In this document: positions 26,336-33,718 of the stretch, one piece after another
Layout of the letters: the number at the start of each line of letters is the position of its first letter
Position numbering within the stretch: the stretch's first letter is position 1
Assembly (NCBI RefSeq): GCF_022842015.1
Contig: NZ_JALHQJ010000007.1
Coordinates: 1-61,097 of the forward strand
DNA: 61,097 bases
Direction of reading: 5' to 3'
Source: Nitrosomonas sp.
GTDB taxonomy: Bacteria > Pseudomonadota > Gammaproteobacteria > Burkholderiales > Nitrosomonadaceae
Translations under genes and position numbers: made by a program
Notes under the pieces: model-generated
The model's input: only the letters and a program-made list of their open reading frames with translations
The model's database searches: none
Told to the model about the DNA's origin: nothing

Positions 26336-28855
26336 ATGGATTTTTCTCAATTAGGAACGACAGCTAAGAAAGCAGCACCCGTTGAACCTATAAAATTATT
26401 TGAAAGCCTGCCTAGTCTAGAAAATACCCCAAATGATCTGTGGCGCGGGCAAGCTGAGGCTTTGACGAATTGGCACACAGTTCGAAATAGTAAAGATGTT
26501 CTGGTGTCACTTAATACTGGTGCTGGAAAAACAATTGTAGGATTGCTTATAGCTCAAAGCTTGGTTAACGAAGGTACTGAAAATGTAATTTATGTTTGCT
26601 CTACCATTGATTTGGTAAACCAAACGGCAGCTGAAGCCAGACGTATCGGCATACCTCATACAATTCGTATCAAAACAAATTTTAGCAATGATTTATTTGA
26701 AACTGCAAAATCATTCTGTATTACAACGTATCAGGCATTATTCAATGGACATAGTGTTCTTCGTCGTAAATTTTTTCCTGGAGCTGTCATATTTGATGAT
26801 GCCCATGTGGCAGAAAGCGTTTTAAGAGATGCTTTTACGGTAAGAATTGCCAGCAAAGATTATGCGGATCTTTTTAATGAAATAGCTCAATTATTTGAGC
26901 CACATTTTAAGGAATTAAAAGCACTATCAAGGTTTAAAGACAGCTTGAGTTTAGGTGAGCAGGCAACAGCGTTTGCAGCCCCGAGAGGGGTGCATCAGCG
27001 CACAGCACAACTTTTGCAACTTTTTGAAAAATACAATCTGAAAGATGATAGTAATTTAACTTATGCCTTTGAACATATAAAAGATCACATTGAAGCATGT
27101 GCTGCAATTTTTACTCGTGGAATTTTTGAGCTTGCGCCACCTTTTTTACCATCATTGGCACTAGATATTTTTGAGAGACCTATTCGAAGAGTTTATTTAT
27201 CAGCGACATTGCAATCTCAAACTGAATTCATAAGAGCCTTCGGACGGAAGCCTTCAGAGACGGTTATGCCTTCCAATGACGCTGGTAATGGCGAGCGTCT
27301 AATAATTGACGGACGTAATATTCAAGGTGGATTCTCTGCTGAATACATTAAAAAAATTGCTCAGGAAAGAAAGATAGTTATAGCTGTCCCAAGTTATTTA
27401 GCGTCTGAGAAATGGAAAGAAATATCAACGCCTCCAGCGACAGAAAATTTTTCTGAAGCTTTGAATGAGTTTCGCAAAGCAAGCAATGGTGCTTTTACCT
27501 TGGTTTCTAGAGTTGATGGCATTGATCTACCGCATGATGCATGCCGATTAATGCTTATGGAGGGCTTACCCAGTGGTACGTCTCTTATTGAGAGATATCA
27601 GTGGGAATTCTTAAAAATGAATAATGTACATGCGGCCCGCGTTGCAAATAGGTTGGCTCAATTATTTGGTCGTATAAACCGTGGAAGAAATGACTACGGG
27701 GTTTTTTTTATGGAAGGTAAAGATCTCAATATCTGGTTAGCAAAAGATCGGAATGTTTCACTGCTTCCGCCGTTATTGCAAAAACAAGTTATGTTAGGAA
27801 GATCTGTCCAAGAAGGCATGTCATTAGACAATACAAGTAAAGTATCTGATGCAATAAATTCTGTGCTAAACCGTGATGAAACATGGCTTAATTATTATGA
27901 ACGTGAAGTTAAGCTCGGAGAGCTTGATCAGAGTCAAATAGAACGAGCCGAAGTTGCTGAACCAATTATGATAGAAGCTACTCTGGCAGAATCTGAGTAT
28001 GCCGCATTTATTTGGAATGGGGATTATACTAAAGCAAGACAAGTCATGGAGAATTCTATTGATAGGGTAGCGAGCGCAGATACTCCGCTAGGAGGATGGC
28101 ATAGTGTGTGGCTTGGGGCAGCATTTGATCTTGAAGGGGATGTCAATAGTGCGGAACGTTCTTATGGTATAGCTAAATCAAGAATAGGGACTGCTATCGC
28201 TTTGCCTCAATCAAGTAATCAGAGACCAACAGTAGCAAATGAACAATCAAATTCTTTTGCTTCAAGCTTAAGAGGATATCTTGGATTTTCTAGTGGTGGA
28301 AAAGCCAATTCTGAAATTATGAAGCTTAAGAGTGAATTGAGTTTTATAGATAAGGGAACATCTAAGCAAGCAGAGGTGTCCGTACGAAAATTAGGGGAGA
28401 TTCTTGGTTTCAGCTCTACAAGACCTGATAATGACCAAGGTACTGGGCCAGATGTCTTATGGGTTGATGATGAAAGTCATATTACTATTGGCTTCGAACT
28501 AAAAACAGATAAAAATGCTCCTGCAAGATATCATAAGATCAAAGATATTGGGCAAGGACATGATCATCTTAGTTGGATTGAGCAGCAATACGTTGATCAT
28601 ATTCATTTAGGTCTTTTATATGTTGGCCCAAATGGGACTGTAGATGATAATGCAAACCCGTCTTCAATGATGGGACTTTGTCCCATAGAAGCGATGATAG
28701 TCTTAAGGGGACAGGTAATTGCTTTAATCGATGATTTGATGAAATCAACTCCCATTGAGAGGGTTGCTGCAATTGAAAAAGAAAGTATTCTTGAGAAATG
28801 GAAATTAACTTCTTTAGTTAAACAGTTATGGATAAAAGGCATGAATGATATGTAA
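26336..28855 (+). CDS. XPD-like SF2 helicase fused to PD-(D/E)xK nuclease domain
   Basis: 839 residues. Helicase core: GAGKT within TGAGKT at 61-66 (Walker A), FDDAH at 153-157 (a DEAH box with the first Glu replaced), SAT at 289-291, SRVDGIDLP at 391-399 and QLFGRINRGR at 442-451 (motif VI). The DDAH box and compact motif VI recall Rad3/XPD-like enzymes, but no four-cysteine iron-sulphur cluster is evident. Residues about 520-660 form a helical linker. The end holds a nuclease-like site: GPDVLWV with Asp706 and IGFELKTDK with Glu721 and Lys723, preceded by a conserved-looking helix. ATG 26336 lies 14 bp after an AAGG. Gene is more AT-rich than hsdRMS. A DNA-degrading defence role is inference. 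Confidence 0.75.
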   Translation: MDFSQLGTTAKKAAPVEPIKLFESLPSLENTPNDLWRGQAEALTNWHTVRNSKDVLVSLNTGAGKTIVGLLIAQSLVNEGTENVIYVCSTIDLVNQTAAEARRIGIPHTIRIKTNFSNDLFETAKSFCITTYQALFNGHSVLRRKFFPGAVIFDDAHVAESVLRDAFTVRIASKDYADLFNEIAQLFEPHFKELKALSRFKDSLSLGEQATAFAAPRGVHQRTAQLLQLFEKYNLKDDSNLTYAFEHIKDHIEACAAIFTRGIFELAPPFLPSLALDIFERPIRRVYLSATLQSQTEFIRAFGRKPSETVMPSNDAGNGERLIIDGRNIQGGFSAEYIKKIAQERKIVIAVPSYLASEKWKEISTPPATENFSEALNEFRKASNGAFTLVSRVDGIDLPHDACRLMLMEGLPSGTSLIERYQWEFLKMNNVHAARVANRLAQLFGRINRGRNDYGVFFMEGKDLNIWLAKDRNVSLLPPLLQKQVMLGRSVQEGMSLDNTSKVSDAINSVLNRDETWLNYYEREVKLGELDQSQIERAEVAEPIMIEATLAESEYAAFIWNGDYTKARQVMENSIDRVASADTPLGGWHSVWLGAAFDLEGDVNSAERSYGIAKSRIGTAIALPQSSNQRPTVANEQSNSFASSLRGYLGFSSGGKANSEIMKLKSELSFIDKGTSKQAEVSVRKLGEILGFSSTRPDNDQGTGPDVLWVDDESHITIGFELKTDKNAPARYHKIKDIGQGHDHLSWIEQQYVDHIHLGLLYVGPNGTVDDNANPSSMMGLCPIEAMIVLRGQVIALIDDLMKSTPIERVAAIEKESILEKWKLTSLVKQLWIKGMNDM

Positions 28856-28938
28856 TTGTAATAAGGGTGTGTGCTATGCATATTTGTTCAGAATTACGGT
28901 ATAAGCTTTTCTGAACAGTGAAAGGAGTAACTCAAGCT

Positions 28939-29055
28939 ATGAGCAAATATAGAACGATTGGTGAGGTTGAAGAAAAACACCTACGCAATCTTCCCGAAGA
29001 AGTAGATGACTATATTGCCGTGCTAAGCGAAATCATAAGGGATATCACGCAATGA
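28939..29055 (+). CDS. 38-residue ORF coupled to the GmrSD-like gene
   Basis: ATG 28939 with AAAGGAG 12 bp upstream; ends in TGA overlapping the next ATG (ATGA at 29052-29055). The product, MSKYRTIGEVEEKHLRNLPEEVDDYIAV then LSEIIRDITQ, resembles the first third of small helix-turn-helix antitoxin-type regulators, but the DNA-binding part is absent. It may be a trimmed regulator fused into the operon or a functional leader peptide for translational coupling. It was missed by ORF calling because of its size. The coupling is seen; the family is a guess. Confidence 0.5.
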   Translation: MSKYRTIGEVEEKHLRNLPEEVDDYIAVLSEIIRDITQ

Positions 29056-30165
29056 GGGAAATTCTCGGCAAAGCAAAAACCGTCCGCGAACTGCTCAAGG
29101 GTGTTAAGTATTCGATTGACTACTATCAGCGGGAATACAAGTGGCAGGACAAGCAAATCCGCGAGTTGGTCGATGATCTCACCGGCAAATTTCTTGAAGA
29201 ATACGATCCCAGCCATGCGCGGAATATGGTCGCGGAATATCCTCATTACTTTCTCGGTTCGATCATCATCAGCAAGAAGGAGAGTGCAAGCTATATCGTT
29301 GACGGCCAACAGCGGCTCACCAGCCTTAGCTTAATACTAATCCTACTTCGTCAGCTTCAGCAGGATCGCCCAGAAGAAGTGAACATTGATGAGCTGATTG
29401 TGTCGGAAAAGTATGGTCAGAAGTCATTCAATCTGCACGTTGATGAACGTGCACCATGCATGGATGCTCTCTTTAACGGGGATCAATTCGATCTGACCGA
29501 TCGAACAGAGTCAGTGCAGAACCTCTACCAACGCTATCAAGACTTGAACCAGTCTTTCCCTGAAGAACTGCGCGGCGAGGCGCTGCCTTACTTCATCGAC
29601 TGGCTACTGGAAAATGTCCACCTGGTCGAGATTACCGCATATTCGGATGACGACGCCTACACGATTTTCGAGACAATGAATGATCGGGGGTTATCGCTCA
29701 GCCCTACAGACATGCTCAAAGGTTACTTGTTGGCTAATATTGACGACGGCTCCAAACGCACTGTCGCTAACAATCTTTGGCGGGAACGTATCCGCGAACT
29801 GAATGAAACCGGAAAAGAGGTGGAACCAGATTGCTTTAAGGCATGGTTGCGCAGTCAGTATGCTACTAAAATTCGCGAACGGAAAAAAAACGCGAAAGCC
29901 GAGGACTTCGACCGGATTGGTACGGAATTCCATCGCTGGCTACGCGACGCAAGTAATTCCGTCGGCCTTAAGCATAGCGCCGACTTTTATCGCTTCATCG
30001 ACCGCGACTTCAATTTCTACAGCCGCCAATATCTGCGATTAACTAAAGCCTCACAGACGAAAGTCGATGGACTGGAGCATGTGCTCTACAACGCCCAACA
30101 CGGCTTCACGCTGCAATACATGCTGCTGCTCGCGCCTCTTAAGCCTGACGACAGCGAAGCAGTAG
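29052..30165 (+). pseudogene. GmrSD-type (DUF262/DUF1524) restriction protein, 5' part, split by IS3 element
   Basis: 371 codons before the insertion. DUF262 marks: IDYYQREYKW at 22-31 and DGQQRLTSL at 84-92, the GmrS-type nucleotide-binding motif. VEITAYSDDDAYTIFETMNDRGLSLSPTDMLKGYLL is the second conserved block. The reading frame then enters the IS3 element and ends at 30254 with foreign residues. Removing 30166-31497 and one copy of the GTAG duplication rejoins the frame to 31502-32211 without a shift, giving one 607-residue protein. GmrSD enzymes cut modified (glucosylated hydroxymethylcytosine) phage DNA. Start ATG 29052 is coupled to the small ORF. Confidence 0.85.
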
Positions 30166-30196
30166 TGGAGTTGTCCCCTTTTGGCGGACATTTTTT

Positions 30197-31123
30197 TCAT
30201 GGAGTCGAGAGAGTCTCGACCTGTGAAAGCGGATTGCAGTTTATCGCGATTTGATTTTTCTCATTCAGTTTTCTCTCAAAATTGTTTGGTGATAAGTATC
30301 CCAGCCTGGAATGCCTGCGAGTTGGGTTGTACCATGACTCGATCCAGGTGAATATGGCTAACCTTGCTTCAGTTTTATTTTTCCAGGAGCGCCTATCGAT
30401 CAATTCACATTCCAGGCTGGCAAAAAAGCTTTCAGCCATTGCATTGTCGTAAGCATCACCCACACTGCCCATGGAGGGATGCACACCCATTTCCCTGCAT
30501 CGCTTGCCGAATTCAACACTGGTGTATTGACTGCCCTGATCGCTGTGGTGAATCACTTTGCCCGGTTTACGAGTGATTAACGCCATGTTCAACGCACTGA
30601 TCACCAGGCTTGCTGTCATGGTTTCACCGAAAGACCAACCCACTACCTTACGGCTGAATACATCGATGACCACGGCCAGGTACAGGAACCCTGCCCAGGT
30701 AGGAATGTAAGTCATGTCCGCAACCCATAGTTGGTTGATGCTAGTTGCCTTGAAATGGCGTTGCACTAAATCCGGTGCAGGGCGGTCACGCTTATTCCGA
30801 TGAGTCGTGATCACAAAGCCTCGCCTGCGACTCACCCCTTTAATTCCAGCTTCACGCATCAACCTGCCTACGCGCTTATGATTGACCCTGACTCCACGAT
30901 CGGCTAGCTCAACGGTAATGCGGGGGCGGCCATACGTACAATCGCTTGTACGGTATATGGCCATGATCTGCTCGATCAATCGACAGTTGGTAATGGCCCG
31001 TCGGCTGGGTGTGCGTTTTGCCCAGTCATAGTAACCGCTGTGCGATACACCGAGTGTCTCGCATAGAACACGAGCCGGAAATTGGGCCCGGTTTGCCTTG
31101 ATTAATTGGTACACCTTCCCCAT
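30197..31123 (-). CDS. IS3-family transposase OrfB
   Basis: About 308 residues from ATG 31123, which overlaps the orfA stop (TGATG). Contains HTH-21 (QFPARVLCETLGVSHSGYYDW), the rve core with Asp in WVADMTYIP, Asp in IHHSDQGSQYTS and Glu in YDNAMAESFF, and the closing YNPTRRHSRLGYLSPNNFE. In this family the active enzyme is usually an OrfAB fusion made by programmed -1 frameshifting in the overlap. Its last residues read into the right of the terminal repeat. Intact. Confidence 0.92.
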   Translation of the reverse strand: MGKVYQLIKANRAQFPARVLCETLGVSHSGYYDWAKRTPSRRAITNCRLIEQIMAIYRTSDCTYGRPRITVELADRGVRVNHKRVGRLMREAGIKGVSRRRGFVITTHRNKRDRPAPDLVQRHFKATSINQLWVADMTYIPTWAGFLYLAVVIDVFSRKVVGWSFGETMTASLVISALNMALITRKPGKVIHHSDQGSQYTSVEFGKRCREMGVHPSMGSVGDAYDNAMAESFFASLECELIDRRSWKNKTEARLAIFTWIESWYNPTRRHSRLGYLSPNNFERKLNEKNQIAINCNPLSQVETLSTP

Positions 31124-31443
31124 CAATCCTTGTTGTTTGCAAACCAGGCCGTAGCCTTTGCCAATATGTCACGCTCCATCTCCACACGCTTGAGCTTCTT
31201 ACGCAATTCCAGCAGTTCCTGCCGTTCGTTGGCACTCAAGGAAGCAACACTCGATGTCGCAGCGAAAGCAATTGCCTGGCTTGATCTAATTGGTACACCT
31301 GCTGCTCGACACCAGGTTTGTATCGAAGTGTAGTGGCATCCAAATTCCTTGGATAATTGCTTGGGGCATTTGCCTAATGCTACCAATTCCACCATCTGCT
31401 GACGAAACTCAGGTGGGTAAGCAGGTTTGTAGTTTTGTGTCAT
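31123..31443 (-). CDS. IS3-family transposase OrfA
   Basis: 106 residues: a helix-turn-helix (YPPEFRQQMVELVALGKCPKQLSKEFGCHYTSIQTWCRAA) followed by a leucine zipper-like coiled coil (LSANERQELLELRKKLKRVEMERDILAKATAWFA). It binds the IS ends and provides the N-terminus of the OrfAB transposase. ATG at 31443 has AGGAG-type sequence upstream (GGAGAAGA). Confidence 0.92.
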   Translation of the reverse strand: MTQNYKPAYPPEFRQQMVELVALGKCPKQLSKEFGCHYTSIQTWCRAAGVPIRSSQAIAFAATSSVASLSANERQELLELRKKLKRVEMERDILAKATAWFANNKD

Positions 31444-31497
31444 ATTTCTTCTCCTTTAAACAGAACATAATGTGTCCGTTCAAAGGGGGCAACTCCA

Positions 31498-32211
31498 GTA
31501 GTGAATCAGAAACTCCGCCTCGTTGGCCGCTTCATCGACATTTTGCTTACTTGGCGGTTGTGGAATTTCCGTAGCATTGCTTATTCGACCATGCAGTATG
31601 CCATGTTCATCGTTATGCGCGACATTCGCGGACTTGCACTTGAACCGCTTGCCCACAAGTTGCATGACGTGCTTGCCAAGGAAACAGAGACATTCGCTAG
31701 TAACGACCGGCTAAGAGCCCATCAGCAGAATCGTTACTCATTACATCGGATTCTTGCCAGACTTACAGATTATGTGGAGACGCAATCAGGATTGCCTTCA
31801 CGCTATCTTGACTATATAAGTGAAGGCAAGGGGCGCTACGAAGTAGAACACATTTGGGCAGATCATCCAAAACGCCATATGGATGAATTCGGACACCCAG
31901 CTGATTTCGCAGAACATCGCAATCGTATCGGTGGGCTGTTACTTTTGCCGAAAAGCTTCAACGCGAGCTACGGCGACCTAACTTACGAAGAAAAGCTCCC
32001 GCACTACAACACACAGAATCTATTGAGCCGTTCGTTACATCCGCAGTGTTACGAACATAATCCTGGCTTCCGCCACTTCATGCAGGAAAGCAATCTATTG
32101 TTCAAACCACATTCGCAATTTAAGAAGACCGACATTGAGGAGCGTGGTGTTCTCTATAGAGAGATTGCTGAGCGCATTTGGAATCCAGATAATCTGTTGC
32201 TGCCTCATTAA
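31498..32211 (+). pseudogene. GmrSD-type (DUF262/DUF1524) restriction protein, 3' part
   Basis: 237 codons in the same frame as 29052-30165, separated only by the IS3 element. The GTG at 31501 that opens the frame is formed from the target duplication and is not a real start. YEVEHIWADHPKR is the DUF1524 His-Asn/His-type nuclease block (the GmrD half), followed by AEHRNRIGGLLLLPKSFNASYGDLTYEEKL, which is standard for the family. A separate C-terminal polypeptide is not expected to be made well, as no ribosome-binding site is near. Precise excision of the IS would restore the enzyme. Confidence 0.85.
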
Positions 32212-32222
32212 ATCCCAATCTT

Positions 32223-32248
32223 GGGCTAAATCCTATAAAGGTACGTAA
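32223..32248 (+). repeat. Degenerate Tn3-type terminus
   Basis: GGGCTAAATCCTATAAAGG then TACGTAA: 24 of 26 bases match the transposon terminus at 5514/9206, after which similarity stops. It lies 12 bp after the GmrSD stop, at the right edge of the defence island, in the same orientation as the 16682 copy. Confidence 0.7.
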
Positions 32249-32270
32249 GGCGACATACAATTAAGAATAA

Positions 32271-32612
32271 CTACAAATCAAATACAAGTGTGAAAGCTTG
32301 TTTGATCGATTGCAAATATTCACTCTCAAGCCTACCTTGCTTTTTGCCAATTCGAGAGATATCAACTGCACGTAATTGCTTGAGATTTATATGACGATCT
32401 TTATCCAATCCGTTATTACTGGTTGGCGTTAGATTTACTGCAAATGGCCAGGATTTATGGTTAGGTAGCATCGGTGCCACAACCAGGGTTTTTGATTGGA
32501 TATTCACAAGGTCGCTTTGAACAATCACGCACGGTCTTAGCTTTTTAGTTTCCGTACCCTTGGTTGGCTCCAGGTCAACCCAATAAATATCTAGTCGCTT
32601 AAACTCAGTCAT
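32271..32612 (-). CDS. MazF/PemK-type mRNA interferase toxin
   Basis: 113 residues from ATG 32612 (MTEFKRLDIYWVDLEPTKGTE). Family marks: DIYWVDLEPTKGTETKKLRPCVIVQSD, LVVAPML and LKQLRAVDISRIGKK (the conserved Q-x-R-x-D-x-R region). Cuts single-stranded RNA and stalls growth when free. Overlaps the antitoxin gene by 8 bp, so the two are coupled. An in-frame upstream ATG (32624) would overlap more and was not preferred. Confidence 0.9.
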   Translation of the reverse strand: MTEFKRLDIYWVDLEPTKGTETKKLRPCVIVQSDLVNIQSKTLVVAPMLPNHKSWPFAVNLTPTSNNGLDKDRHINLKQLRAVDISRIGKKQGRLESEYLQSIKQAFTLVFDL

Positions 32613-32835
32613 TTGAGAGACCATCGGACAGAGTTGTATCCCATTCTTTTAGTTCTTTCTGATAGTCAGAATCCTGAGCTTCCTCCTGATTTGCCTTGAG
32701 TAAAGCTTGCTTGAGATAGTTTTTGCGTTCCTGGTTCAAAAGCTCGTTGATATAAGCACTACGATTATCACCTGCAATATTATTCAGAAATGCAAAACTT
32801 TCATCATCCAGAGTAATGGTCGTTCTATGTGTCAT
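32605..32835 (-). CDS. MazE-like ribbon-helix-helix antitoxin
   Basis: 76 residues. TTITLDDESFAFLNNIAGDNRSAYINELLNQER is a ribbon-helix-helix DNA-binding domain; the acidic, flexible C-terminus (EEAQDSDYQKELKEWDTTLSDGLSND) would wrap and block the toxin. First gene of a two-gene operon with the MazF-like toxin. A perfect 28-bp palindrome 28 bp upstream of the start (32863-32890) is its probable operator. Confidence 0.88.
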   Translation of the reverse strand: MTHRTTITLDDESFAFLNNIAGDNRSAYINELLNQERKNYLKQALLKANQEEAQDSDYQKELKEWDTTLSDGLSND

Positions 32836-32862
32836 ATAATTCTCACACTATTTATAAAAAAT

Positions 32863-32890
32863 ATATATCATACTATATAGTATGATATAT
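32863..32890. promoter_or_regulatory. Perfect 28-bp palindrome, probable mazEF operator
   Basis: Each 14-base arm is ATATATCATACTAT and its complement, with no spacer and no mismatch. Lies directly before the MazE-like gene. Fits a ribbon-helix-helix antitoxin binding site. Confidence 0.75.
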
Positions 32891-32939
32891 AAATACTCCA
32901 TCTAATATTTCATGTAAAAATACTTTTTGATAAGTCTCT

Positions 32940-32977
32940 ACTCTACTATTGATAAAATATGTTATCAATAGTAGAGT
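32940..32977. promoter_or_regulatory. Perfect inverted repeat with 16-bp arms
   Basis: Arms ACTCTACTATTGATAA and TTATCAATAGTAGAGT around AATATG. Located midway between the two divergent toxin-antitoxin operons, so it may be an operator or a shared bidirectional terminator; no T tract of note. Confidence 0.65.
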
Positions 32978-33031
32978 GATGCTACAATTTAGGAAGGTTG
33001 AAATATTTTTTGCTTTATTAAATTTCCTTGA

Positions 33032-33048
33032 GTAGGATATTATCCTAC
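33032..33048. promoter_or_regulatory. Palindrome upstream of parD, probable operator
   Basis: GTAGGATA-T-TATCCTAC, perfect about its central base, 38 bp before the parD start. Placement suits autorepression by ParD/ParDE. Confidence 0.65.
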
Positions 33049-33086
33049 CATTGGAAGGTGTTAGAAACATACATAGGAAACAAAAA

Positions 33087-33383
33087 ATGAAGCGCACCGA
33101 TAAAGCAGAAAAAATCAGCATTACACTTCCACCGGATATGCTGAATATTATTAGGGAAAAAGTGAAGGATGGCGCTTACGCTTCCACAAGTGAGGTTATT
33201 CGTGAAGCGATGCGTTTATGGCAAAGACAGGAAGAAGAACATCTTGCGAGAATTGCTTCCATTCGAGCGCGTCTGGAGCAATCGGCACACAGTGGCGAAC
33301 CTGTTTTGCTGGATACGGCCTTTGAAAAGCTAGAACAACTTCATCAACAACGGATAAGCGCACTAGGTCATGAAAAGCTATGA
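33087..33383 (+). CDS. parD: ParD-type ribbon-helix-helix antitoxin
   Basis: 98 residues from ATG 33087 with AGGAAA 7 bp upstream (the upstream ATG 33051 lies within the regulatory region). KISITLPPDMLNIIREKVKDGAYASTSEVIREAMRLWQRQEEE is the classic ParD N-terminal domain; the C-terminus is charged and binds ParE. Overlaps parE by 14 bp. Forms an operon with parE and the tyrosine recombinase. Confidence 0.9.
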   Translation: MKRTDKAEKISITLPPDMLNIIREKVKDGAYASTSEVIREAMRLWQRQEEEHLARIASIRARLEQSAHSGEPVLLDTAFEKLEQLHQQRISALGHEKL

Positions 33384-33717
33384 GGTGTATCTAACACCCG
33401 ATGCCATACAAGACCTCACTGATATTTATGGATATATAGCTGCAAAGAGCGGACTTCCTGAAGTCGCGTGGGCATATATAGAGAAATTACGCCAAAAGTG
33501 TCATGACCTTAAAACAATACCTTTGATTGGACAACAGCGCGATGATTTGCGCAAGAATCTCAGAATCGTTGCCATTGATAAAAACGCGATTGCAGCTTTT
33601 GAGGTTATTGAGGATAAACAAATCGTCACTATTCTTAATATTTTTTATGGTGGCCGAGATTATGAAGCGATTATGGGTAGTGAAACACCGCATATAAATG
33701 ATGGGCTAGATAGATAA
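33370..33717 (+). CDS. parE: ParE/RelE-superfamily toxin
   Basis: 115 residues: YEVYLTPDAIQDLTDIYGYIAAKSGLPEVAWAYIEKLRQKCHDLKTIPLIGQQRDDLRKNLRIVAIDKNAIAAFEVIEDKQIVTILNIFYGGRDY follows the ParE plan, ending in the FYGGRDYE block. ParE toxins poison DNA gyrase. Stop at 33715-33717, one base before the recombinase ATG at 33719. Confidence 0.9.
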   Translation: MKSYEVYLTPDAIQDLTDIYGYIAAKSGLPEVAWAYIEKLRQKCHDLKTIPLIGQQRDDLRKNLRIVAIDKNAIAAFEVIEDKQIVTILNIFYGGRDYEAIMGSETPHINDGLDR

Positions 33718-33718
33718 C

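Larger units (their letters stand above)
30166..31497 (-). mobile_element. IS3-family insertion sequence with 4-bp target duplication
   Basis: 1332 bp. Both ends read inward TGGAGTTG(T/C)CCCC, then TTTTGGCGGACA on the left and TTTGAACGGACA on the right. Directly outside lies GTAG on both sides (30162-30165 and 31498-31501), a clean target duplication. It carries overlapping orfA and orfB on the minus strand. The perfect duplication indicates a recent or undisturbed insertion. Confidence 0.92.

Noticed and set aside
31501-31560. Independent start of the DUF1524 protein at GTG 31501
   Set aside because: The GTG is created by the IS target duplication plus two bases and has no ribosome-binding site; the segment is the broken 3' half of the gene beginning at 29052.
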